The notes: generated by a model not told the origin, from the letters alone. A DNA stretch of 20,554 nucleotides from Ectocarpus siliculosus (GCA_000310025.1 FN649752.1:3371287-3391840), one strand, 5' to 3'. Positions 11,301-19,187 are shown, numbered from the stretch's first letter. Program-made: numbers and translations.

Positions 11301-11933
11301 TATTTGGTCTATCTGCCCAAGCTCACGGTCTTCATATGTACAGATATTATCCACTTCGCTCGCGTCGGTTGTTTTAGACCCTCACCAGGTCGAAGGGTCA
11401 CCGTCGATAGCGTGCTCGGCGATGTTGCCGGTCTTCGGCTTGTCGTGTTTCACCTTCACGGAGGTCATATCCGCGGGGATTAGGCATCCTTCAAGCAGGA
11501 CGGTCGGGATGCTCGAACTGATGCTGTCGAAATATAGATCCGGCGAGTCAGAGTCATCCTCGGTCCGGACATCGGGCCTCAACTTGCGTTCGAGCGGGAG
11601 AGGCTTGCTGCCGCCGCTGATATCGCCGTGCTTTGAGGACAACGGCCCGTCTTCCTCCACCTCCTCCAGCGACTTCTTGATAGTGGCGTCGCCGAGAGCG
11701 GTGGCCGGGGTGTCGATTGCCGACGCTGCAGCTTCCGCGGAGAGCATGAAACCATTGCCCCGGGTGGCCGTAGATGAGGATGATGATGGCCAGAACGACG
11801 AAGAAGGATAGCCACCGACGAAAACCATGGCGACGAAAAGGAGGGAAGCGCGGGTGCCATGGCCGTGCAAGTTCCACGGCATCGTCGAGCGATGCTCTCT
11901 CCCCGCGACACGAGGCATAGAAGACGGTGTCAT
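2031..11933 (-). CDS. secreted multidomain protein: discoidin-like + WSC + thaumatin-like (15 exons)
   Basis: Exons, in transcript order on the minus strand: 11933-11386, 11080-10978, 10428-10258, 9899-9706, 8550-8352, 7861-7697, 6892-6787, 6293-6136, 5879-5768, 5184-5073, 4599-4449, 4203-4121, 3468-3352, 3105-2954, 2173-2031. All introns are GT-AG. Every junction keeps phase (2,0,0,2,0,0,1,0,1,2,0,2,2,1), the total is 2514 nt, and the last codon is TGA at 2031-2033, giving about 837 residues. A hydrophobic stretch at residues 29-42 (ASLLFVAMVFVGGY) is a signal peptide or anchor, followed by a Ser/acid-rich spacer, a discoidin-like domain (about 150-277), a Pro/Thr linker, WSC (about 301-393) and a thaumatin-like domain (about 420-837). 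The likely role is binding wall or extracellular-matrix glycans, possibly in defence; this is inferred from the domains. The start is uncertain: ATGs at 11933 and 11882 both have A at -3, the frame is open further to 12170, and 11882 would give a more classical signal peptide. The least certain boundaries are the 7861 acceptor (AAG, alternatives close by) and the 6892 acceptor (AAG). Confidence 0.88.
3159..3188. repeat. CAG/CAA trinucleotide repeat in an intron
   Basis: A run of CAG with two CAA interruptions (CTG on the transcribed minus strand), lying in the intron between exons 13 and 14 (3106-3351) about 50 bases upstream of the exon 14 acceptor. It is not translated in the gene model. 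Confidence 0.85.
4972..5014. repeat. CAC trinucleotide repeat in an intron
   Basis: About a dozen CAC/CCA triplets (GTG/TGG on the minus strand) inside the intron between exons 10 and 11. The poly-His or poly-Trp translations of this stretch are artefacts of the repeat. Confidence 0.85.
5047..5072. repeat. GT/CA dinucleotide repeat starting at a 5' splice site
   Basis: On the minus strand the donor of exon 10 (GTATGT, starting at 5072) runs directly into a short GT microsatellite ending in GTACAAG. The repeat therefore forms the first bases of the intron. Confidence 0.75.
6442..6497. repeat. perfect 20-bp inverted repeat (hairpin) in an intron
   Basis: The left arm 6442-6461 (CACTCAACATTGGCGGGGAC) is exactly complementary to the right arm 6478-6497, with a 16-base spacer. 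The spacer itself is an imperfect extra copy of the right arm (CCCCGCCATGTGTTGA against CCCCGCCAATGTTGA). It lies inside the intron between exons 7 and 8 (6294-6786), so the pre-mRNA can fold into a very stable GC-rich stem. It could be a palindromic mobile-element end, a small-RNA precursor or a chance rearrangement. Confidence 0.9.
7670..7693. repeat. CT microsatellite at a 5' splice site
   Basis: About 12 CT units on the plus strand. On the transcribed strand the donor of exon 6 (GTAAGA) continues straight into GA repeats, so the microsatellite forms the first bases of that intron. Confidence 0.9.
8213..8343. repeat. compound TCTG/CT microsatellite next to exon 5
   Basis: A (TCTG)n stretch grades into (CT)n with interspersed CAGTCTCT units and ends eight bases from the exon 5 donor at 8351. 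On the minus strand the intron begins GTGAGACTAGAGAGAG. The run is within the 490-base intron between exons 5 and 6. Confidence 0.9.
8581..8648 (-). mobile_element. 68-bp 3'-terminal fragment of the LINE, in an intron
   Basis: This matches the last coding bases, stop codon and tail of the LINE at 15159-15223, with about four substitutions and one extra TTA triplet. The shared part runs from GTACTCTTATG through GCATGCCTTAGCGGTTA to TCGAGAGGACGGA. It is in the same orientation as the full copy. A G-rich tract (8565-8580) abuts its 3' end, as at the full copy, and another (8648-8661) abuts its 5' end. It sits in the intron between exons 4 and 5 and reads as an extreme 5'-truncated insertion. Confidence 0.85.
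9629..9705. repeat. pyrimidine-rich TCTATC/CT tract at a 5' splice site
   Basis: On the minus strand the exon 4 donor (GTAAGG, from 9705) runs into GGAGAGAGATAGATAGAAAGG. It is weaker than the two following cases but of the same type: a purine-rich simple repeat at the very start of the intron. Confidence 0.65.
9891..11486 (-). other. discoidin-like (F5/8 type C-like) domain of the large gene
   Basis: Encoded by the end of exon 1, exons 2 and 3, and the first codons of exon 4. The N-terminal part ends in the family-typical AIDGDPSTWW, formed across the exon 1/2 junction. It continues with DVSGVAIAFFRGHRRSAFFD in exon 2, matching the strand in which these domains read V-x-G-V-x-I-A-F-x-x-G. 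Exon 3 closes with IWNAVAEV, joined to SI of exon 4, like the usual I-x-E-V-x-V end. Such jelly-roll domains bind sugars or cell surfaces. The ligand cannot be read from sequence, and a related carbohydrate-binding module family remains possible. Confidence 0.75.
10529..10558. repeat. G-rich tract in an intron
   Basis: A nearly pure run of G with single C and A interruptions, within the intron between exons 2 and 3 (10429-10977). It is C-rich in the transcript, so it could serve as a long pyrimidine tract, but the exon 3 acceptor used (TTTTCAG) lies about 100 bases further on. Confidence 0.8.
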
Positions 11934-13217
11934 CGTTCTGGTGCTCTGTTCGTGCCGGCTAGGTAAGCGGCGACACTTCTTGCTGTGTTTTGTGTCCGTC
12001 CGTTGATAGCCTGTGGGAGTTGTGGCGAGGCGCAAATGATTGATGATGTGGTGCGACGAGTTGTACATGAAACTGTTTTTTGGGAGTGGCGTGTACTGAC
12101 AAAGAGTGGAAGTCCTGGTTGGTCGTAGTTGGATGCGGGAGTGGTCTGGAGTTTTCAAAGAAATACCCAAATCAGCTCAGCAATAAATATAAGAAGTGAG
12201 TTGGACAAGTGGGTCGGTGCCTGTAGCACCTGTTATTCCCATGAGGCAGTATCGACGCGGGGCGATTGAATACCGTAGCTCTTTCCCGTGGAGGTTCGCA
12301 CACTCTTTTCCCGAGGCGCCCATATAAAATAAGCTCCAAGAAGTACTTATTTTGCTGTGGTGCTGCAGCAGGAGTCTATGCACGCTGTACTCTAAACTAA
12401 TGAAGTTGTGCTTGTCGTCTATATGTGCACATGTCTCGTTTCGCCACCGCCCAAACGTCAACCTATCGCATGGTATTAGTTGGTGGGGACGATTCTATGG
12501 GACCTTCTCTGTCGGGAATACCGGCGTTGTCCTCTCTAACGACTACTCAACCGAATTTCACGATACATATACGCAACGGTTCCTACAACAACAGCAGTGC
12601 TGGACCGAACTACAATTCGTGTGCAACGTACGCTACCGTAGGACTTGTTCGTTATCAGCTGAACTCCTACGCCCTACCTGGCCTTCTCGCTTCTTTTTCC
12701 CAAATACGGGAACCGCCGAATGTGCTGGCTGAGCGCCGTCACTGAGAAAAAAGTGCGGCGCAAACAACGTTTCTCTCGACGGCGCGGCGGAAAGAAATGT
12801 GGACAAAAAAAAAGCTGAAACGGCAGAACGGCAGGGAACCTGGAAACCCTTTGTTGGCGTTCTCGGCGAGCACACACCCCCTTTCCAAAAAAAAAAATCA
12901 CCATCCACTAAGATCCCTGCAGCAAACGTCGTGGCCAATGTCCTTACTGCACTACGATAGCCACGCCACTTGGGGATATATGTTGCTGCTGTGCACAACA
13001 ACAAGTTTGAGGAGCATCGAACAAGAACCTCTCTTTGTGCACATATATAGTCTACATGTATGTGTTGTAGGCCGCAGCAGGCGTCCCTCTCCGTGATGTA
13101 ATATTGTATGTATGCATACTGCCTCTGGTTGCTTGAATGTACAGCAGCAGCAGCACAGCAGTATCATGTGGTACTGCTGTACTGCACTAGTCTACTGTCT
13201 GTGTGAATTACGTGCAT
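11934..13217. other. non-coding region 5' of the large gene
   Basis: It should contain the 5' UTR and promoter of the minus-strand discoidin-WSC-thaumatin gene. The exon 1 frame stays open to 12170, so the 5' UTR or an N-terminal extension lies at 11934-12170. I see no convincing TATA box. Plus-strand frames around 12352-12745 have unremarkable composition and no domain. Several A-runs and a GCA/GTA-rich stretch near 13140-13190 are the only visible structure. Confidence 0.55.
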
Positions 13218-13291
13218 CATATGATGCGAGAAGGGTTCAGCGGCCCCCTTCCCTCATATGATGCGAGAAGGGTTCAGCGGCCCCCTTCCCT
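13218..13291. repeat. exact 37-bp tandem duplication
   Basis: Two identical adjacent copies of a 37-base unit beginning CATATGATGCGAGAAGGG and ending CCCCCTTCCCT, followed by CAT of a third start. Perfect identity suggests a recent slippage or duplication event. No gene is affected. Confidence 0.95.
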
Positions 13292-13529
13292 CATGGACCG
13301 TGAAGGCGAAGTGCGGCGCACAAACACGATGCAGATCAAATATATATACAAGTACAAGATACCCCTTCGGAGGTGGCTTCACTGTCTGTCTTGAACACAG
13401 GGGGCGATGCAAGGGAATGGCAACCAGTACTCAGGATAAAAGATTCATGCGGTGTATTCTGGAGACGGAGTAAGTAGAGTAGTGCAAAGAATTAGGGTGG
13501 AAAAGTACGTGCAAAGTGTTTTGTTGAGG

Positions 13530-14131
13530 AGGATGAGGCGGTGGCGGGAAAGGGGTGCCGGCGATGACAACCTCTGTGGTGAGTCCGTACAAATGTGAGA
13601 CAGCAGCAACTTCAATGTAACCACCGTATGCGGAGGGTTGAGCTATGATGGACAGGTAGTCCTGAAGAGAATAGTACACTGATGGCGGAGATCCTTGGAT
13701 CCGAATTGGGTCGTTTCCGAATCCGTTTGATATGTCTGTATGAAAGGTTCCTGGGTTGTGCTGTACGTACGTGTTGGACAATCAATGCCATGCCGAACTT
13801 GCGCGTGATTCGCTGGGTCACCAAAGGCTTTTCTAGAAATTGCTCTGAGAAGACAGGCCCCATCACCAATTCCATCCAAAATATTCCATGTTGATGACGG
13901 CGGGGTAGGACGTGGAGGAACAGGAGCTAGCTGTGGTGTTCTGTATAGACGTTCAATATCGTCGGGGATAGGAACCAAAGGCCACACAACGTACTTGCCT
14001 CCTGAACAACAGCAGTTGATTCTTCTGCCCATGTCCAAACGCTGAGTGCCTGCAACGCTGGTTTCTTTCATGGCGAAAACTACTGGCTCGAAAGACGTAC
14101 TCAACAGGCAAGCGAATGGAAAGGTCCCCAA
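13530..14131 (-). pseudogene. broken OTU-domain frame, probably a Helitron relic
   Basis: Reading leftward on the minus strand, a cysteine-containing stretch with INCCCSGGKYVVWPL and IPDDIERLYRTPQ resembles the CC-x-x-GK-V-x-x-P-L segment of Helitron replicase N-termini. It is followed by GIGDGACLLRAISRKAFGD and NHAQVRHG, the OTU cysteine-protease core (catalytic Asp and Cys in GDGxCLxRA). The frame is then lost near 13785. The rest, TYVQHNPGTFHTDIS and SLQDYLSIIAQPSAYGGYIE, continues in another frame from 13781, where the preceding codon is a stop. The terminal catalytic His region is not recognisable. OTU domains do occur in Helitron proteins, but no helicase or replication-initiator motifs are present here. 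It is best read as a decayed transposon fragment; a cellular OTU pseudogene is the alternative. Confidence 0.65.
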
Positions 14132-14185
14132 AAGCTACAACACCCAGGCGACGACCATTGGACATCACATGTCTTAGAAGTAAGT

Positions 14186-14787
14186 ATATTCTCCCGTACA
14201 AACGGAAAAACACGCAACAATGCCGGTCTAACGTCCACAAATAGGGGGCGTATCAACAACAGCGAACTGTATTCCTCTCGCACAAACGGAGGATAATACG
14301 CAACAATGCCGGTCTAACGCCCACAAGAAGCGGACGTATCAACAACAGCGAAATATATTCTCCCGTACTAACGGAAAAGTACGCAACAATGCCGGTCTAA
14401 CGTCCACAAGAAGCGGACGTATCAACAACAACAGCGAACTGTATTCCTCTCGCACAAACTGAGGATACGCAACAATACCAATCTAATGTCCACAAGAAGC
14501 GGACGTATCAACAACAGCGAACTGTATTCCTCTCGCACAAACGGAGGATACGCAACAGCAGTGCCGGTCTAATGTCCACAAGAAGCGGACGTATCAACAA
14601 CAACAGCGAACTGTATTCCTCTCGTTCCAACGGAGGATACGCAACAATGCCGGTCTAACGTGCACAAGAAGCGGAAGCGGACGTATCAACAACAGCGAAC
14701 TGTGTTCCTCTCGCACAAACGGAGGATACGCAAAAATGCTGGTCTAACGCCTTCAAAAAGCGGACGTATCAACAACAGCGAAATGCA
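14186..14787. repeat. minisatellite of about seven 83-89 bp units
   Basis: Units start with GCAACAATGCCGGTCTAACG at 14214, 14300, 14383, 14469, 14552, 14641 and 14730, after a partial unit from 14186. Periods are 86, 83, 86, 83, 89 and 89. Most units share CCACAAGAAGCGGACGTATC, then AACAACAGCGAA and TATTCCTCTCGCACAAACGG. Length differences come from extra CAA triplets and a duplicated GCGGAA. Several units contain ACGTCC and GGACGT 9 bases apart, a 6-bp hairpin. The period is not a multiple of three, so the array is not a protein repeat. Confidence 0.93.
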
Positions 14788-14801
14788 CAAACTCTTAAGA
14801 G

Positions 14802-15114
14802 TCAGATATTCTTCGAGAAGCTCGTCGTCCAATCGGACTCGAGCGCCGCGAAGCTGACCGTCGCTTCGACGCGGGAGCGCTTCTCAGCCTGCTTGCTCTG
14901 CGTGCCCTGCTGCTTCTTCTGATACTTCGCAAGCACGCCTTTCGTCTTGTTTCTTGTATGTAGCGCGGATTAGGTCCTTGCGCTTGGCGCGCGCGCAGGT
15001 GTAGTGGACTACCTGCCCGAGCGGGGCAGTACCCAGCAGGAAATCCTCTTTTTGGATTAAAATTACGGGACCGTCGGGGGCGGTGTACACGGGCGAAATG
15101 CAGTCCTTTCCCAC
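14802..15114 (-). pseudogene. short unknown coding relic with one frame change
   Basis: On the minus strand, after an AAAAG that could be a 3' splice site, a frame reads VGKDCISPVYTAPDGPVILI, then QKEDFLLGTAPLGQVVHYT and ARAKRKDLIRATYKK, and would soon end at 14884. Dropping one base near 14945 moves into a frame reading TKGVLAKYQKKQQGTQSKQA and EKRSRVEATVSFAALESDW, ending at a TGA at 14802-14804. The change from ordered to Lys/Gln-rich sequence looks like a real C-terminus. I do not recognise the family. It could be the last exon of the disrupted gene starting at 20424, with the LINE between them, but that link is speculative. Confidence 0.4.
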
Positions 15115-15144
15115 CTTTTACAAACGATCGGGCAACGAAAAATC

Positions 15145-17622
15145 GGGGGGGGGGGGGCGTACTCTTATGCTTTGCATGCCTTAGCGGTTAGACCATTGAC
15201 CACGCGTCCTCGAGAGGACGGAGCATTGTTCCCACAGGACCGATCACCGATGGCCAATCGTTCCTTCCTACTTTGCCAAAGGTGGCTCAAAAATGTCTTC
15301 CCTAGTCTGTCTATCCTACCGATGTCACTTCCCGCCTTTTCAAACCACTTCCTACTCCCCAGTACCGCTACCGTCCTCTCCTCTCTATTCCATGCCTCAA
15401 ACATCTCCCTGTATGTCCCTTGTATTCTTCCCAGCTCAGTCATGTACACTTCCCTCTCCTTTTCGTACCACGGACATTCCGCGACTACATGAACACGGTC
15501 TTCGCATTCGAAGCCGCAATCACATTTGAACTTGTCGTCTTCGTCGTCTACCGTCCTATGTCTTCGTCGACGTTCGCGAAGGCCTATGTCCCCGGTCCTG
15601 AATTTGACCTTAAGCTTTGTCCCTGCATCCATTGGTCCATGTAGGTAATCCTTGAACCCTATTCCTTCTTTCAACATTCCGTACACTTCTAGACCCTCCT
15701 TATCCTTGGATTCTTTCCTTAGATTCTGTTCTTCTCTGTCGGCACAAGCAACAGATATCTTCTTCTTGAACCCCTGTAGACCCTCCGTTTCCAGCGTTTC
15801 ATCTTCGTTGATGTCCAATCCCTTCCATACGTCCTCTACAACCTTGACCCATTCCGTGGGTTGTCTACCCCTCTTTTTTTTTGCCCACTTCGCCTCCCAT
15901 ACTATTCTCGGCAACCTCTCCTCTCCCATCCCGCACATGCGGTACTGCCATGTCAGCTTCCTTACGTCTCTTCCCGACCGTAGGGATTGGATCCCCAATT
16001 CTGCCCTGACTGCTGCATTACTTGTGCGCTTGGAGCATCCTAGGATGATTTTCGCTGCTTTCATCTGCGCCGCCTCGAGTTCTTTCACTACCTTCTTATT
16101 TCCTTCCCATACTTCTCCGGCGTACTCCAGCGGCGGTACGATTACGCTCTTCAAAACCGTCAATTTGATGCGTGTATCAAGGTGCCGGTTTGCGAGTATT
16201 GGGTGAAGCTTCCCTGCTCGTGCTTTGCCCTTTTCCGCTACCTTGGACATGTGTGCATTCCACGAGCAATCTTTTGCGATCTCTACTCCGAGGTATGTGT
16301 ACTGGTCGACTACTGCAATCTCCTCGATCCCCCACTTCCATCTATGTTCTACTGGTTCCTCCCTGCCCTCGTTGCATACCATGACGGCACTCTTCGTAAC
16401 GTTGGCAGACAATCTCCACATATCAGTAAACTTCTTCGCCGCGTCAATTTGCAGTTGCAGTCCCTCAGGGGTGTCCGACATACCAACAAAGTCATCCGCA
16501 AACAGCATTCCTGACACCGAAGTTTCCGTGTCCCCTACTTTTACTCCCTTCCGGACTGCCTCTACGACTTCCAACAGATCGTTGATGAACACCTGGAACA
16601 ATGTTGGGGACAGCGTGCAACCTTGTGGGACCCCTTGCTCAATGTCGAAGAATTTAGACAGTTCTCCGTCTAGCATGACCGCGCTTTTCGTACACTCTGT
16701 CATCTTCTTCAGCACCCTCCACATTTTCCCCTTGATCCCGTACTTGGACAGTTGTTTCCACAGCCCATTTCTCCATACGGTATCGTATGCCTTTTTCACG
16801 TCCAGGAAGAAGCAGTACGTCCGCTTGCCCGCCCTCTTTCTACCTTGGATGATTCTCCCTACCGTGAATGCGTGGTCTACGCACCCCCTCTTCTGTCGGA
16901 AACCTGCCTGGCCCTCACTAATGCTACGTTTCTTCTCCAATACTCCCACTATCCTATCGTTCAGCAGCTTGCAGAACACTTTTCCTACTGTGTTCAACAG
17001 TGTGATACCCCTGTAGTTTCCTGGGTCAGTCTTGTCTCCTTTCTTAAACAAGTTCACAACCACTCCTTCCCTCCATCTACTTGGCGCATACTCGTTTTTC
17101 CACACCCAGTTGTACAGCAGTACCATCAGCTCGATCATCCCCTTGCCCCCAAACTTCATGAACTCGTTTACTATCCCATCCGCCCCTGCTGCTTTGTGGC
17201 ACTGCAGCTTGTTCACACACGCCTCAACCTCGTCCTCAGTGAACTCCTTTTCTAGTTCTACGTTCCCAACGTCTGCCTTCGATGTCTCTTCTTCTTTCTG
17301 GGCCCATGCGTCCACCTCCTTCTTAAACACTTGGTCAAAATCTTCATTCTCCGAAGGCACTCCAAGTCTCTTGTAGTGTCCTGCTAGAACTTCCCTTTTT
17401 CCCTTCCCACTGCTGACTAGTCCACCGTTCACACCTCGCAATGTTGCTACCCCTGTATCCCCCCCTTGCGCGGTCTTTTTTACCATCCCACTAATCCCTT
17501 CCCACATCTGCTTGACGTTCCCCTCCAGGCCTCCGTTGGCCTTCTGCACTACTTCGTCCCAAATGCTCTTTTTCTTCTTTTTCACTAGTCCCTTCACCTG
17601 TTTCCTCTTGGCCCTGGGGGGG
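15145..17622 (-). mobile_element. 5'-truncated LINE (non-LTR retrotransposon)
   Basis: The element contains a reverse-transcriptase frame whose stop codon is followed by only GAGTAC and one G before a C-run (13 C on the minus strand, 15145-15157). At its 5' side the frame opens right after a run of eight C (17615-17622 on the plus strand as G) and a TGA stop a little further out. The apurinic-like endonuclease that normally precedes the RT is missing, so the copy is 5'-truncated, as is usual for target-primed insertions. C-rich sequence at both ends could be the target-site duplication or the tail; no other direct repeat is evident. Confidence 0.85.
15165..17597 (-). CDS. LINE reverse transcriptase (endonuclease-less, uninterrupted frame)
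   Basis: About 810 codons without a stop. Residues 1-130 form the charged linker. The RT palm and fingers follow: HKAAGADGI near 134-142, NYRGITLLNTVGK at 194-206, GFRQKRGCVDHAF, FFLDVKKAYD with catalytic D266, QGVPQGCTLSP at 321-331, FADD with D368 and D369, and YLGV at 435-438. All three catalytic aspartates are present. Near residues 692-708, CDCGFECEDRVHVVAECP is the C-terminal Cys/His knuckle common in LINE ORF2 proteins. I see no RNase H. The first codon at 17597 is GTG and the same frame is open to about 17627, so the true start is lost with the truncation. The intact frame suggests a fairly young copy. It may not be expressed, lacking a 5' end. Clade unresolved. Confidence 0.93.
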   Translation of the reverse strand: MKGLVKKKKKSIWDEVVQKANGGLEGNVKQMWEGISGMVKKTAQGGDTGVATLRGVNGGLVSSGKGKREVLAGHYKRLGVPSENEDFDQVFKKEVDAWAQKEEETSKADVGNVELEKEFTEDEVEACVNKLQCHKAAGADGIVNEFMKFGGKGMIELMVLLYNWVWKNEYAPSRWREGVVVNLFKKGDKTDPGNYRGITLLNTVGKVFCKLLNDRIVGVLEKKRSISEGQAGFRQKRGCVDHAFTVGRIIQGRKRAGKRTYCFFLDVKKAYDTVWRNGLWKQLSKYGIKGKMWRVLKKMTECTKSAVMLDGELSKFFDIEQGVPQGCTLSPTLFQVFINDLLEVVEAVRKGVKVGDTETSVSGMLFADDFVGMSDTPEGLQLQIDAAKKFTDMWRLSANVTKSAVMVCNEGREEPVEHRWKWGIEEIAVVDQYTYLGVEIAKDCSWNAHMSKVAEKGKARAGKLHPILANRHLDTRIKLTVLKSVIVPPLEYAGEVWEGNKKVVKELEAAQMKAAKIILGCSKRTSNAAVRAELGIQSLRSGRDVRKLTWQYRMCGMGEERLPRIVWEAKWAKKKRGRQPTEWVKVVEDVWKGLDINEDETLETEGLQGFKKKISVACADREEQNLRKESKDKEGLEVYGMLKEGIGFKDYLHGPMDAGTKLKVKFRTGDIGLRERRRRHRTVDDEDDKFKCDCGFECEDRVHVVAECPWYEKEREVYMTELGRIQGTYREMFEAWNREERTVAVLGSRKWFEKAGSDIGRIDRLGKTFLSHLWQSRKERLAIGDRSCGNNAPSSRGRVVNGLTAKACKA

Positions 17623-17627
17623 GAGGG

Positions 17628-18419
17628 TAATCAGACGAAAGGAGGGACCACTCTGTAACACAAATAAATGGCAAAAGGGCAGTGGGTTATGCTTTCGGGA
17701 AAAAGTGGCTGTGTGGCGTGATAGGAGCACTTCGTTAATTAACAGCAGCAGTTTGTCGTGTGGTTTCTTAAAAAAAAAACTTGCGCATGTAGCTTAATTT
17801 CGTAGCGGAGATGCGGAGAGGAAAGGAGAACAAAAATAGGATTGTAAAGAACATATTTCAGAAGTAGTATGTATGTATGTGAAAAAAAAAAAAATATACA
17901 CCACACACAATCAATCAGAAGCACTGCTGTCTTTTGCGCGTACAGTAAACAAACATGTCATACACTCAACAGTAAACAGGAGTAGTACTATTTACAAACG
18001 TTCCATCTAATGTCTGTTTGCGCTAGCCAAAAAGGTGAAGAAAATCCAAGCATGACTCGGTGCTCACGTCTCTACTGAGGGCCTTGAACGCGACGGCAGA
18101 GACCTCCGTCCCAGGGGCCTAGTCCATCAAACAATTCCGGTGATGGACGTTGTGGTACGCTGTTGGTCCACGGAAGAAAGAGAGCGGGGACAGGCAGCAG
18201 GAACAAAAAGCATTTGCACGATCTATGGTTTATTTAGTGGCAATGTGGTACATATGCCTTGTATCATTTATTAATTACCCAAGAGGAACAATGGTGACAC
18301 CACAACATCCCCTAGTAGTTCTCTGCTGGGTCAACGACAAAATATCGGGGAGAATCCCTCCCTTGTGTCGTGTAATGTAAAATGTGACCTTCACAGGGGA
18401 CACGGCCCCAGTGTCTATT
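17628..18419. other. non-coding interval
   Basis: Contains A-runs near 17770 and 17882, a short GTAT repeat near 17868, and no frame with recognisable content. Minus-strand frames near 17491-17730 and 17739-17924 look like noise. Confidence 0.6.
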
Positions 18420-18506
18420 GTTAAGGAGGACCCGATTCGCAGGGTATCCGTCGATTGACTTTTACCAAAATCGGTACACCTTCGCATGTGGCGTCAGCGG
18501 CAGGAT
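18420..18506. repeat. 86-bp dispersed direct repeat, copy 1
   Basis: The unit starts GTTAAGGAGGACCCGATTCG and ends GCGTCAGCGGCAGGAT. It recurs at 18703-18789 with two or three substitutions. Copy 1 continues into ACTGGTTCGAATCTCC and a T-run (18533-18540), a combination resembling a tRNA B-box and a Pol III terminator, whereas copy 2 does not. Confidence 0.92.
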
Positions 18507-18702
18507 ACTGGTTCGAATCTCCTTGGGTGCACGTTTTTTTCTCCTGACTTGGACATTTTCCCATGGACACATGGTGTGTCAGTCCTGAGAACACCTCTTG
18601 GAATCGATCCTATAAAGAACCTTGTGACACTTCCATCGAATTACCCGTCCTGGCCACAAGAGGTTCGTTCCCAGTTGAGGGTAAATTCTGTGGGTGGAGA
18701 GT

Positions 18703-18811
18703 GTTAAGGAGGACCCGATTCGCAGGGTATCCGTCGATTGACTTTTACCAGAATCGGTACACCTTCGCATATGGCGTCAGCGGCAGGATCCAGAATCGGT
18801 ACACCTTCGCA
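18703..18811. repeat. 86-bp direct repeat, copy 2, plus a 22-bp internal re-duplication
   Basis: The second copy spans 18703-18789. It is followed immediately by a third, partial copy (18790-18811, CCAGAATCGGTACACCTTCGCA) of its own central part. The nearly identical minus-strand reading frames over both copies are a by-product of the duplication. Confidence 0.9.
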
Positions 18812-18999
18812 CTATTGACAGGTTGCTGGTTTGTCAATTATATTAGGAATAATATTGTGAAAATCATGCAAGATGGAACGAAGTCTACAGCAGTACAAAT
18901 ATTTGAATTTCACGGACAGCAGGTGTTTCCCGCCGTTTTTTTTTAATTTACAAAACGTATTTGATCCTTGGTGCATATTATAGTATAGTACAGTAGTGC

Positions 19000-19135
19000 C
19001 CTGGCAAGCTGCTGACAGAGGGCAGAACACACCAGGTGAAAGAACATGCTGGAATGGATGCAGCGCTGGGAAGCTGCTGATGGAGGTCAGAACACACCAG
19101 CTGAAACTTAGAACATGCTGGCTTGGAATACATGC
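19000..19135. repeat. two-copy imperfect tandem repeat, about 64-72 bp
   Basis: The first copy (about 19000-19062) and second copy (about 19064-19135) share AAGCTGCTGA, CAGAACACACCAG, TGAAA, GAACATGCTGG and ATGCAG, with small indels between them. No gene is involved. Confidence 0.85.
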
Positions 19136-19187
19136 AGCACAGTTCTGGCCGCAATTTTTTCCGACAGGTCAGAGGGTACACGGCCCA

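Noticed and set aside
12352-12745. Two overlapping plus-strand frames of 106-126 codons
   Set aside because: No domain, no splice support and ordinary composition; consistent with chance.
13762-13781. A 20-base GTACGT...CCCAG intron that might repair the OTU frame
   Set aside because: Far shorter than any other intron here and below a workable length for splicing; a frameshift is more likely.
15172-17376. Many plus-strand frames over the LINE
   Set aside because: They are antisense shadows of the reverse-transcriptase frame.
18484-18540. tRNA gene call
   Set aside because: A-box to B-box spacing is too short, the T-stem pairs poorly, and no complementary acceptor arm was found.
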